From the NCBI GenBank assembly GCA_964497585.1, contig CAZCDS010000089.1, positions 1 through 22,857 of the forward strand: a stretch of 22,857 nt of DNA, written 5' to 3'. The translations under genes and the position numbers were made by a program. The notes beneath the pieces are model-generated. The model made no database searches, was not told the DNA's origin, and saw only the letters and a list, made by a program, of their open reading frames with translations. Of the stretch, positions 1-6,542 are shown piece by piece (position 1 is the first letter of the stretch; every line of letters begins with the position of its first letter). The DNA is from CAZCDS01 sp964497585. GTDB lineage: Bacteria; Desulfobacterota; Desulfomonilia; Desulfomonilales; Desulfomonilaceae.

Positions 1-378
1 CCTCATGCCCAACTTGCCCTCTTCTTCACCTGATTATTTTGGGGAAACTCCAGCGGGATACGGCCTTGACTGTCCCCGGCCGATGAAGTATTCTGAGCCC
101 ACTGTCGCACTGCGTCCTGAAGTGAATACTGCGCTTTGCCTACGAGGGGACGACGTTCAATCGGCTTCCAGGTAGAGCAGCGCCGGAAAGCCGGGTCAAG
201 ATTCTGGACCGCCACTAGCGTATAACCCTGACAACAGACTCGAGTCAGGCCAACATTTTCGTGCGCGGTGGCTGCATTTCGGTCCGACTCGAAAATGACT
301 TCACGAGAGTTGACGGATTCAGGTGAGCGAAGAAGGCAGTCACTCTAGTACTCCTCACTGTGCGTTGAAGGGGACCGT
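1..378. other. Intergenic stretch without a supported gene
   Basis: No reading frame here has both a convincing ribosome binding site and a recognisable protein. A 10-bp perfect palindrome, GACTCGAGTC, lies at 237-246 inside a slightly larger dyad (CCTGAC at 227-232 with GTCAGG at 244-249). A TTGACG hexamer at 310-315 has no good -10 partner at 16-18 bp. The promoter of the following small gene is therefore not identified. A 70-codon minus-strand frame at 3-215 starts with GTG and resembles nothing I know. Confidence 0.4.
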
Positions 379-591
379 ATGGCAGCGAAACGGACAATAT
401 GGATCCGGACCTTTGTCGAGGACGTGCGTGCCGGACTCACCGACGCGGAACTCATGGAGAAGCATCGAATATCGGAAAAGGAACTGCAATTGGCATTCAG
501 GAAGCTGGTCGAACGCCATGTTCTTGACCCGTCCGAGCTGCCGGCTGTACGTCCCGACCGGTTCGAAGAGACCCTCGTCCTCGACGTGTGA
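379..591 (+). CDS. Small helical protein with HTH-like segment, 70 aa
   Basis: Hypothetical protein. The ATG at 379 follows a purine-rich AAGGGGA ribosome binding site. The protein is short, soluble and mostly helical. The segment from about residue 12 to 45 (DVRAGLTDAELMEKHRIS, then a KELQLAFRKLVERH stretch) has the layout of a small helix-turn-helix: an acidic 'G-x-T/S-D-x-E-L-M-x-K' helix, a turn with a Ser, then an amphipathic 'L-Q-x-x-F-x-K-L-V' helix. From memory, this pattern recurs in short proteins and regulator tails of Desulfobacterota, so the gene is probably real even though its role is unknown. There is no signal peptide or membrane segment and no Cys. It stands alone, 130 bp before the DUF1232 gene. 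A DNA-binding or partner-binding role is inference. Confidence 0.6.
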   Translation: MAAKRTIWIRTFVEDVRAGLTDAELMEKHRISEKELQLAFRKLVERHVLDPSELPAVRPDRFEETLVLDV

Positions 592-721
592 CGCTGAGCT
601 ACAGCGGCCTGTGGGCTCCCGCTGCTAGAGGGGCTCCCTGGTGGCTGCCCGGAAACGGTGCCTTTTGGCGTGTTAGTCCTTTTTCTCCATAACGTGACTC
701 GGATGCCTAAGTGGAGGCACC

Positions 722-976
722 ATGGCCGAACAGGAGAAGCAACTACCCACCCTTCGCAAACGCCGTAGAGACGGGTTCACTCTTCCCAAAATTGTGGTCA
801 TCCTCATCTCCGTCATCTACGTGATATTGCCGACGGACGCAATTCCGGACTTCATACCCTTTGTCGGTTGGGTCGACGATCTCGTTGTTAGCGCGATCGG
901 CATACTCACCGCTATCGCCGCGGTCACCGGGCAATTGCGGCGAAGCTCCGGCACCCGCTCGGGCACTACCGGCTAA
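722..976 (+). CDS. DUF1232 (YkvA-like) small membrane protein, 84 aa
   Basis: The ATG at 722 is preceded by GGAGG at good spacing. Residues 1-20 are charged and basic. Residues 22-37 form a hydrophobic segment running into the family signature YVILPTDAIPDFIPFVGWVD (about 33-52). A second hydrophobic segment (53-70) and a short polar tail follow. The 'P-x-D-x-I-P-D-x-I-P-x-x-G-x-x-D-D' core is characteristic of DUF1232, a family of small inner-membrane or membrane-associated proteins of unknown biochemical function that is widespread in bacteria. The length is normal for the family. No neighbouring gene suggests a pathway. Family assignment is confident; function is not known. Confidence 0.88.
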   Translation: MAEQEKQLPTLRKRRRDGFTLPKIVVILISVIYVILPTDAIPDFIPFVGWVDDLVVSAIGILTAIAAVTGQLRRSSGTRSGTTG

Positions 977-1030
977 CGACATCCAGCTCAACTCGACGTG
1001 TGCGTTGACACCTTCCCGTGGGGCGGGCGT

Positions 1031-1079
1031 CCCCGCGCGGGGAGGATCAAGCTTGCCCAAGGTCTTGTGTGTGGGCAAG
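1031..1079 (+). other. Two adjacent dyads downstream of the DUF1232 gene
   Basis: CCCCGCGCGGGG at 1031-1042 is a perfect 12-bp palindrome. Just after it, CTTGCCCA at 1052-1059 pairs perfectly with TGGGCAAG at 1072-1079 across a 12-nt loop. No T-tract follows, so a classical rho-independent terminator is not supported. The position between the DUF1232 stop and the MerR promoter fits a transcript-end or boundary structure. Confidence 0.35.
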
Positions 1080-1111
1080 GGTCAGTCTCCGGGCAAGGAT
1101 AGCGGTGAGGG

Positions 1112-1140
1112 TTGACAGGGGATTGTTCCACGGATAGCAT
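1112..1140 (+). promoter_or_regulatory. Sigma70-like promoter of the merR-GRE operon
   Basis: A perfect -35 TTGACA (1112-1117), a 17-bp spacer and TAGCAT (1135-1140; 4 of 6 to consensus). Transcription would start near 1147, inside the inverted repeat at 1140-1155. It is the only good promoter upstream of the MerR gene. No clear separate promoter was found before the glycyl radical enzyme, so it probably drives all three genes. Confidence 0.5.
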
Positions 1141-1155
1141 TAGAGTTAGCTCTAA
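1140..1155. promoter_or_regulatory. Probable MerR operator, TTAGAG-N4-CTCTAA
   Basis: A perfect 6-bp inverted repeat, TTAGAG-TTAG-CTCTAA, directly at the 3' end of the promoter and about 60 bp before the MerR start codon. The shape (6-7 bp arms, 4-bp TTAG/TTAA-like centre) matches the operator type described for NmlR/AdhR-like MerR regulators. Those operators normally sit between -35 and -10 with an over-long spacer. Here the dyad covers the predicted start site instead, which would fit autorepression. Binding is inferred from position and symmetry. Confidence 0.5.
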
Positions 1156-1217
1156 CCCTAAGGCTCCTGCGGGAGATGAGGCTACCCTATCCCGTTGATC
1201 ACACCCTGGGAGGTCCG

Positions 1218-1616
1218 ATGAAGGCGGATGCACAGGAATCCCCTCGCTTGGATACCATGTCTATCGGCGAACTGGCCCGGCGAGCACGCGTAAGCACACA
1301 TACCATCCGCTACTACGAGAAGATCGGGGTGCTCGAAGCACGGGAGAGGGCTCCCAACGGCTACAGAATATATTCCGAGGATGACCTGTACGCGCTGAGA
1401 CTTGTGCGGCGGGCGAAGCTGCTGGGCCTTTCATTGGCCGAGATCAGAGAGATGGCCCGGGCATTGCGGGAGGATCCGACCGAACACAGACTGATCAGAG
1501 GATCGGTGAGGCTCCTGACCGGCCACCTCGACAAGGCGAGAAGCAAGAAGCGAGAGTTGGACGCGTACATTTCCCTTGTCGAGGGTGAGATCCAGCGACT
1601 CGAGGGACTGCTGTGA
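1218..1616 (+). CDS. MerR-family transcriptional regulator, 132 aa
   Basis: The N-terminal winged helix-turn-helix is unmistakable: MSIGELARRARVSTHTIRYY, then EKIGVL, then NGYRIYSEDD and the LRLVRRAKLLGLSLAEIREM helix. A C-terminal dimerisation coiled coil (about residues 95-132) follows. The ATG at 1218 was chosen because GGGAGG ends 4 nt upstream. The in-frame ATG at 1176 abuts GGGAG with no spacing, and the ATG at 1257 (MSIGELAR) lacks a ribosome binding site. The protein has no cysteine at all, so it cannot use the metal- or thiol-sensing cysteines of ZntR/CueR, MerR or NmlR/AdhR. The ligand is therefore probably a small organic molecule or unknown. It lies 138 bp before the glycyl radical enzyme on the same strand and is the obvious candidate regulator of that operon. 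Confidence 0.9.
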   Translation: MKADAQESPRLDTMSIGELARRARVSTHTIRYYEKIGVLEARERAPNGYRIYSEDDLYALRLVRRAKLLGLSLAEIREMARALREDPTEHRLIRGSVRLLTGHLDKARSKKRELDAYISLVEGEIQRLEGLL

Positions 1617-1642
1617 CTGCAATCGACGGTGGAGATTCCTAA

Positions 1643-1699
1643 GGGGTGGCACCCCGTAAAGCGCTTCCGAAGGACACCACCGGGCATGAGCCAATTGGC
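1643..1699. promoter_or_regulatory. Dyads in the merR-GRE intercistronic region
   Basis: The 138-bp spacer between MerR and the glycyl radical enzyme holds two small perfect dyads: GGGGTG-G-CACCCC (1643-1655) and the palindrome GCCAATTGGC (1690-1699). No sigma70-like promoter is evident between them. They could be operator half-sites or RNA hairpins; symmetry is the only evidence. Confidence 0.2.
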
Positions 1700-1754
1700 C
1701 GGCAGACTTCGAGAGGCCCAGACCTTGCACGCCGAGAGGAAGGGAGAAGCAACC

Positions 1755-4148
1755 ATGGAACTGGCAAGCCGGCTCAAGAGCAATCTGGTTACCAAGGCTG
1801 TGAAGAACGTACGGCGGGGAACAAGGAAAGAGGAGATCGAGGGAACCATGTTTCGTCCTGAAGTCACCCTCGATCTTCAGCGGTCACGGCTGTTCACCGA
1901 GTCGTTCAGGCAGACCGACGGTGAGGCCATGGTCCTGCGACGCGCCAAGGCTCTGGCTCATCTGCTGAGGAACATGCGGGTATTCATCCGGGATTGGGAG
2001 CGGATCGTTGGCCACCAGACCGAAAATCCCAATGGATTATACCATCCGATCGACATGAACTGGAAATCGGTCAAGCGGCTGGTTCGGACGGAAGCGGGCA
2101 AGACCCTCCTGGACGAGTCGGGAATGAAGGAACTGGACGAAATCTGTGCGTACTGGAAGGGCAAGTCCATGTCCGACCGCGTTCAGGACCTTTTTACCGG
2201 GGATCTCGGCAAGTATTGGCCATATGAGGGGACATTCCTTTGGCTCCATGGGTCGGAGCTGGGAATTCCCGATTACGAAGAGCTTTTTCGAACGGGACTT
2301 AAGGGTCGGATCCAGATGGCGCGGGACCGACTGGAAGAGATCGATCGTTCGATCCCACGCGATTACGTCGACCAGAAGGAGTTTCTCCAGTCGGTAATCA
2401 TTGCTCTGGAAGCTGTCATAGATTTCGCGGGGAGATATGCCGCCCATGCGAAGGAGATGGCCGCGTCAGAGATCGATCCGGAACGAAAGCACCGACTCGA
2501 GGAGATCGTCCGGGTATGCGAACACGTACCGGCCAAGCCGCCGAGGACTTTCCTGGAAGCCATCCAGTTCTTCTTTTTCATTCACCTGGTACGAAGCATT
2601 GAGTATCCGACCATGGGGATCGGAGTCCGCTTTGAGAAGGTTTTCGGTCCCTACTATGAGAACGACCTGCGGGATGGCAGGATCACGAGAGATGAGGCTA
2701 TCGAAGTTATTCAGCTCCTCTGGGCGAAGTTCCTGGAACTGGGCATGGTCTATTCTCCCATGGTCTCTTCCGTCTACGGGGGCGTTGCATCGCTCCAGGC
2801 GATAACGCTTGGCGGAACCGACGCACGCGGTAATGATGTGACCAATGGATTGACCTATGTGATCCTCGACGCGGCGCGGATGATGCGAACCATCGAGCCG
2901 AGCATAGCCTTGCGAATTCACGACGAAACCCCGGATGAGCTGCTTTCTGCGGCCGTTGACGTGATCAGAACCGGGATCGGATATCCTTCGCTGTTCAACG
3001 ATGAGGCTCTTATTCCCCTGTTGGAACAGTGGAAGGCAAAGCCTGACGAGGCGAGAGACTACGCGGTCACCGGGTGCGTGTACATGGAACTGCCGGGCAA
3101 GAACATCACCCGACGCGCGGTGGGCTATTTCGTTTTAGCGAAATGCCTGTGGTGGGCGCTTCACCGGGGAGTCAACCCCGAAACGGGTGAGCAATGGGGC
3201 CCGCGGACCGCTGGTCCGGCCGAGTTCACGTGCTGGGAGGACCTACTGGAAGCCTACCTGGAACAGGTGCGCTTCTTCGGGAACATGATGATCACCATCG
3301 AGAACACCTGTCGGGATCTCTACGCGAAGTATTGTCCTCGCCCCTTTTACTCTGCCGTGATCGAAGGGTGCATTGAGCAGGGCAAGGAGTGTAAGCGGTG
3401 GGTTCACGACTCGAGTGTGTCGGAACTTTTCGGTCCCATCGGGGCCACGAACGTTGCGGACGCGCTGGCGGCCGTAAAGAAGGTGGTTTTCGAAGATAAA
3501 TCCGTGACGCTCCCGGAACTCATAGAGATCATGGATCGAAACTGGGAAGGCCGGGAAGACGTCCGGCAGGCCTGCATCAATGCTCCCAAGTTCGGGAACG
3601 ATGACGACGGGGTCGACCACATTGCCCGAGAGGTCCATTACCGCACGGAAGAGGTGGTGCACACGTTCAAGGACAGGTTCGGCCACCATCTGACGAGTGA
3701 CGGCAGCGCGGTATCGTCGACATATGGACTGGCGGCGGACACTCCCGCCACACCTGACGGGAGAGTGGACGGAGCTCCCTTTGCCGATTCCAGCCTCGCG
3801 CCGCAGCCGGGAATGGATAAGAAGGGACCGACCGCTGTACTCAATTCCTGCGCGAAGATCGAGGCCTCGAAGACGTACAATCATCTGCTGAATCAGAAGT
3901 TTCAGCCTCAGTTCGTCCAAGGCGACATGAAGCCGGTTTTCATCAACTACCTCAAGACGTGGCGGGACAAGAGGATTCCGCACATCCAGTTCAACATCGT
4001 GGACAAGGAAACGCTGGTGACTGCCCAGCAGCATCCGGAAGAACATCGGGACCTTATCGTAAGGGTTGCGGGATTCAGCGCATATTTCACGGATCTTTCG
4101 AGGGGACTGCAGGACCATATCATCGCCAGGACGGAACAGCACCTGTGA
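1755..4148 (+). CDS. Glycyl radical enzyme (PFL-like), substrate unknown, 797 aa
   Basis: Oxygen-sensitive radical enzyme of the pyruvate formate-lyase superfamily, made active by the next gene. The PFL-like barrel domain covers about residues 35-650. The finger loop carries the thiyl-radical Cys441 in VTGCVYMELPGKN. The C-terminal glycyl domain has PATPDGR, GPTAVLNS, HIQFNIVDKETL and the radical loop RVAGFSAYF with Gly773, 25 residues from the end. These are diagnostic. The ATG at 1755 was chosen for the purine-rich AGGAAGGGAG before it. A GTG at 1629 has no ribosome binding site, and an ATG at 1848 would remove 31 residues. Characterised dehydratases, C-S or C-N lyases and arylacetate decarboxylases have Cys-x-Glu at the finger loop; here it is Cys-Val-Tyr. 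The upstream segment EYPTMGIGVRFEKVFGPYYE also lacks the usual Asn-Gly-His. It is therefore probably not glycerol or diol dehydratase. A fumarate-adding or wholly new activity is possible, but no small subunits of the benzylsuccinate synthase type are present. Confidence 0.93.
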   Translation: MELASRLKSNLVTKAVKNVRRGTRKEEIEGTMFRPEVTLDLQRSRLFTESFRQTDGEAMVLRRAKALAHLLRNMRVFIRDWERIVGHQTENPNGLYHPIDMNWKSVKRLVRTEAGKTLLDESGMKELDEICAYWKGKSMSDRVQDLFTGDLGKYWPYEGTFLWLHGSELGIPDYEELFRTGLKGRIQMARDRLEEIDRSIPRDYVDQKEFLQSVIIALEAVIDFAGRYAAHAKEMAASEIDPERKHRLEEIVRVCEHVPAKPPRTFLEAIQFFFFIHLVRSIEYPTMGIGVRFEKVFGPYYENDLRDGRITRDEAIEVIQLLWAKFLELGMVYSPMVSSVYGGVASLQAITLGGTDARGNDVTNGLTYVILDAARMMRTIEPSIALRIHDETPDELLSAAVDVIRTGIGYPSLFNDEALIPLLEQWKAKPDEARDYAVTGCVYMELPGKNITRRAVGYFVLAKCLWWALHRGVNPETGEQWGPRTAGPAEFTCWEDLLEAYLEQVRFFGNMMITIENTCRDLYAKYCPRPFYSAVIEGCIEQGKECKRWVHDSSVSELFGPIGATNVADALAAVKKVVFEDKSVTLPELIEIMDRNWEGREDVRQACINAPKFGNDDDGVDHIAREVHYRTEEVVHTFKDRFGHHLTSDGSAVSSTYGLAADTPATPDGRVDGAPFADSSLAPQPGMDKKGPTAVLNSCAKIEASKTYNHLLNQKFQPQFVQGDMKPVFINYLKTWRDKRIPHIQFNIVDKETLVTAQQHPEEHRDLIVRVAGFSAYFTDLSRGLQDHIIARTEQHL

Positions 4149-4233
4149 CTACACACTGTCGCGGAGCTTGGCTACAGGGCCCACATTTTTCAGGCGACGT
4201 TGCCTTCCCGGGGTCGGCCGGGGACAATGAATC

Positions 4234-5160
4234 ATGAAAATGTCGCAACAGGATGACGCGCGCAAAGGATTGGTTTTCAACATCCAGCGCTTCAGTGTCC
4301 ATGACGGGCCCGGCATCAGGACCACGGTCTTCCTGAAGGGCTGCCCGCTGAGTTGCTGGTGGTGTTCCAACCCGGAATCTCAGGATTTCAAGCCCAATCT
4401 GATGGTGAGGGACATAAACTGTAAAGGATGCGGAGAATGTGTCAATGCCTGTCCTGAAGGAGCAATTTCCCTTTCCGCGGAGGATGGGCGGGTAATCGAC
4501 CGAAGCAGGTGTAATCAGTGCATGCGCTGCGTGGACGCGTGCCTGTACGATTCTCTGACAGTATGCGGAACGGAGATGGATGTCGGGGAAGTTGTCGACG
4601 AAGTGATGAGGGACCTCGACTTCTACAGGAATTCCCGTGGAGGAATCACGGTGTCGGGGGGGGAACCGATGATGCAAGCCCAATTCGTTGCGGATCTGCT
4701 GCAAACCTGCAAGGAATGGGGTCTGCACACGGCTATTGACACCACGGGGTACGTGCCGTGGGAGCGGTCGGCCCGAGTGGTAGAGTTCGTCGATCTCGTG
4801 CTCTTTGACGTTAAGCACCTCGATCCCGATAAACACGAAGAAGCCACGGGCGTCCCAAACAAGATGATTCTTGAGAACCTCGCCAGATGGTCTCAGGAAA
4901 CGACTCTATGGCTGCGGATACCGCTCATCCCGGGATTCAACGACGCGGCGGACCATATCAGAGAGATCGCGCGTCTTGCCCGCGAGATCGGTGTGGAGAA
5001 GGTCTCGCTGCTCCCGTATCACGAGGGCGGGAAGTCCAAGTCCGGACAGTTGGGAAGGCTCTATCGCCTTCCCGACGTTCAAGCCCCGTCGGAGAACCAT
5101 GTCAAACAGTTACAGGACATACTCGAACAAGCAGGCGTCCGCGTGTCGGTCGGGAATTAG
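4234..5160 (+). CDS. Glycyl radical enzyme activating protein (radical SAM), 308 aa
   Basis: It uses S-adenosylmethionine and a [4Fe-4S] cluster to place the glycyl radical on the enzyme encoded 85 bp upstream. The radical SAM motif is Cys37-x3-Cys41-x2-Cys44 within FLKGCPLSCWWCSNPES. An inserted ferredoxin-like domain holds two Cys sets, C63/C66/C69/C73 and C93/C96/C99/C103, for two auxiliary [4Fe-4S] clusters. VSGGEP (140-145) is the SAM-contacting strand. The N-terminal FNIQRFSVHDGPGIRTTVF is typical of the family. The two-cluster insertion is found in activases of glycerol dehydratase-type glycyl radical enzymes and is missing from PflA, which agrees with the partner's class. Length is normal. 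The ATG at 4234 gives the expected N-terminus; the ribosome binding site is only a loose GGGGA. It is very likely cotranscribed with the enzyme. Confidence 0.94.
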   Translation: MKMSQQDDARKGLVFNIQRFSVHDGPGIRTTVFLKGCPLSCWWCSNPESQDFKPNLMVRDINCKGCGECVNACPEGAISLSAEDGRVIDRSRCNQCMRCVDACLYDSLTVCGTEMDVGEVVDEVMRDLDFYRNSRGGITVSGGEPMMQAQFVADLLQTCKEWGLHTAIDTTGYVPWERSARVVEFVDLVLFDVKHLDPDKHEEATGVPNKMILENLARWSQETTLWLRIPLIPGFNDAADHIREIARLAREIGVEKVSLLPYHEGGKSKSGQLGRLYRLPDVQAPSENHVKQLQDILEQAGVRVSVGN

Positions 5161-5186
5161 CTTTTCACAGGATTTTCAGGAAAGGC

Positions 5187-5240
5187 ACGCGCTCACCGGG
5201 GAGGGTCTTTTTGCTAAATGACCCTCCCCGGTGAGCGCGT
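5187..5240. terminator. Strong 21-bp perfect hairpin between convergent genes
   Basis: The arms 5187-5207 and 5220-5240 are perfectly complementary over 21 bp and G+C-rich (core CTCACCGGGGAGGGTC), with a 12-nt loop starting TTTTT. The hairpin lies 26 bp after the activase stop and 28 bp before the end of the convergent small gene, where a bidirectional transcript end is expected. Neither strand has a good T-tract directly after the stem, so it is not a textbook rho-independent terminator. It may act as an RNA 3' end stabiliser, a U-tract-less terminator or a small repeat element. Confidence 0.55.
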
Positions 5241-5268
5241 ACGCCACAGGTTCTTCCAGTTGCTGACG

Positions 5269-5565
5269 TCATTGTCCGTCGCTCGCGCAATCGCAATTTG
5301 ACAGCATCCATCGAAATACCGCGGCAACCCGCGGGAAGTAATAGGCTTCATCATAGCCCATGTCCTCGCATTTCTTGTCCGCCTCCTCCTCAGTTTGGGC
5401 ATAGAAGTAGTCGGAGCACTTGTGGCAATTCTTCTCGGCCACGAATTTCTGACAGACCACGGCTTGTCCCCCGCCTCTTCGAAAGCGAAATGACTGGGAA
5501 TCGAGAACCGCGCCGAAGAGGAAAACAGCCATCACGGTTATGGCAGCTATCATAATTGGCTTCAT
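5269..5565 (-). CDS. Exported small six-cysteine protein, 98 aa
   Basis: I do not recognise a named family. The ATG at 5565 (minus strand) is preceded by GGAGGAATTC at good spacing, and a strong promoter lies about 60 nt further upstream. Residues 1-21 (MKPIMIAAITVMAVFLFGAV) form a signal peptide or membrane anchor. The rest is charged and has six cysteines: C38, C47, C50, C66, C91 and C93, including a C-x2-C pair (NCHKCSDYF) and a C-x-C near the end. The even number and even spread suggest three disulfides in the periplasm or outside the cell, although the C-x2-C and C-x-C pairs could also bind metal. It is convergent with the activase gene and separated from it by the large hairpin. The real-gene call is good because of promoter, ribosome binding site and signal peptide; function is unknown. 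Confidence 0.75.
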   Translation of the reverse strand: MKPIMIAAITVMAVFLFGAVLDSQSFRFRRGGGQAVVCQKFVAEKNCHKCSDYFYAQTEEEADKKCEDMGYDEAYYFPRVAAVFRWMLSNCDCASDGQ

Positions 5566-5632
5566 GACGAATTCCTCCGATCTCTCAAGCGCATCTCGGA
5601 CCGCAAAAGGTCTTCGGTCCCTCCTAGATTAA

Positions 5633-5660
5633 GTTATATTTTGTCATGGTTGGGTGTCAA
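5633..5660 (-). promoter_or_regulatory. Sigma70 promoter of the six-cysteine protein gene
   Basis: Read on the minus strand: TTGACA (5660-5655), a 16-bp spacer, then TATAAC (5638-5633). Both hexamers are near consensus. It points at the small exported gene and gives a leader of about 60 nt. Confidence 0.65.
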
Positions 5661-5852
5661 CGAAGGGGAGGGTATGATTGCTCCTGAACCGTCCCGCACA
5701 AGCTAGCAGGTTTCTAGGTTATCGGAGAATCGGGTGAACATCTTGGAAATCTCCGTTGTCACATGAACAGGCGCTGAGATCGTCACCTCGAATCGACTGC
5801 CCTCCAGTGAAGGCGCCTTTCGCCGCCGTGGAGAAGGGAAGGAGTCGGAATC

Positions 5853-6479
5853 ATGCGCGTTTTCGTGTGTCTGGTCGCAATCGTCTTTGTGTGGGCCGGA
5901 AATGCATTTTCTGCGGGAGTTATTGATGCCACGACCGGCGACGGGAAAAGAGTGATCCTTAAACCGGATGGCACCTGGGCTTATGCCAAGCCTCCTCCGG
6001 CAAAGGCGACCGGGAAGGGGTTCAAGCGGCCGGCGACGTCGACCAAAGTTCTCAAAAGCAAGAAGGGATTCTATGAGATCTGGTATGACCCTTCCAAGTG
6101 GATCTCGAACCCTCCAAGCAACCCTGAGGCCGAATTCGAATTCCGACACTCTTCCGGCGACGCCTACGGGATGGCGATCGCTGAGCGACTGGCCATGCCG
6201 ATGGCTACCCTCAAGCAGGTCGCAATTAATAATGCCAAGAATGCCGCGCCCGATTTGAAGGTTGTCCAGCAAGGGGAACGTACCGTCAACGGTACCAAGG
6301 TGACCTGGATGAAAATGAACGGTACCATAGAAGGTATCAAGTTCACCTACTACGGCTATTACTGGACAGGGGGTGCGGGAAGCCTTCAACTTGTTATGTA
6401 CACGGGCCAGAATCTCTTCAACGAGTTCAAGAAGGATTTCGACGCATTCTTGAACGGCCTCGTAATCACCAGGCGCTAA
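5853..6479 (+). CDS. Exported protein with KPDGTWAY motif, 208 aa
   Basis: The ATG at 5853 follows AAGGGAAGGAG. Residues 1-20 (MRVFVCLVAIVFVWAGNAFS) are a signal peptide, with cleavage likely before AGV. The start of the mature protein has a short beta unit, GKRVILKPDGTWAY (31-44). This 'V-x-L-x-x-D-G-T-W' pattern is found near the N-terminus of many small periplasmic proteins of unknown function. After a Pro/Lys-rich linker (46-65), residues about 72-205 form a compact alpha/beta domain (GFYEIWYDPSKW ... ESF-like strands ... NLFNEFKKDFDAFLNGLVI). Its layout resembles PsbP/DUF1795-like domains: a 'Y-D-P-S-x-W' start, a central beta sheet and a terminal helix ending 'F-L-x-x-L-x-I'. That similarity is from memory. 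It stands alone and divergent from the six-cysteine gene. Function unknown. Confidence 0.78.
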   Translation: MRVFVCLVAIVFVWAGNAFSAGVIDATTGDGKRVILKPDGTWAYAKPPPAKATGKGFKRPATSTKVLKSKKGFYEIWYDPSKWISNPPSNPEAEFEFRHSSGDAYGMAIAERLAMPMATLKQVAINNAKNAAPDLKVVQQGERTVNGTKVTWMKMNGTIEGIKFTYYGYYWTGGAGSLQLVMYTGQNLFNEFKKDFDAFLNGLVITRR

Positions 6480-6542
6480 AGGCTACCAGTTCACCGGACC
6501 GGGAACAGCCAAGAGTCCTCTTTGCCGTACAGGAGGGGTGGG

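Noticed and set aside
3..215. 70-codon minus-strand frame at the left edge, GTG start
   Set aside because: No ribosome binding site, no promoter and no recognisable motif; composition does not stand out from chance frames in G+C-rich DNA.
1629..1754. N-terminal extension of the glycyl radical enzyme from GTG 1629
   Set aside because: No ribosome binding site before 1629, and the 42 extra residues are unlike any family N-terminus. ATG 1755 has a purine-rich site and leaves a normal length.
3243..4142. 299-codon minus-strand frame opposite the glycyl radical enzyme
   Set aside because: It overlaps the most conserved part of the enzyme, including the Gly loop. Long antisense frames are common in G+C-rich genes, and no motif or start signal supports it.
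1755..5160. Benzylsuccinate or alkylsuccinate synthase system
   Set aside because: Fumarate-adding enzymes come with one or more small subunits and other degradation genes, none of which is present. The Cys-Val-Tyr loop alone does not establish the class.
5187..5240. CRISPR-like or recombination site reading of the long inverted repeat
   Set aside because: There is only one inverted pair, no direct repeats, no spacers and no recombinase or cas gene nearby.
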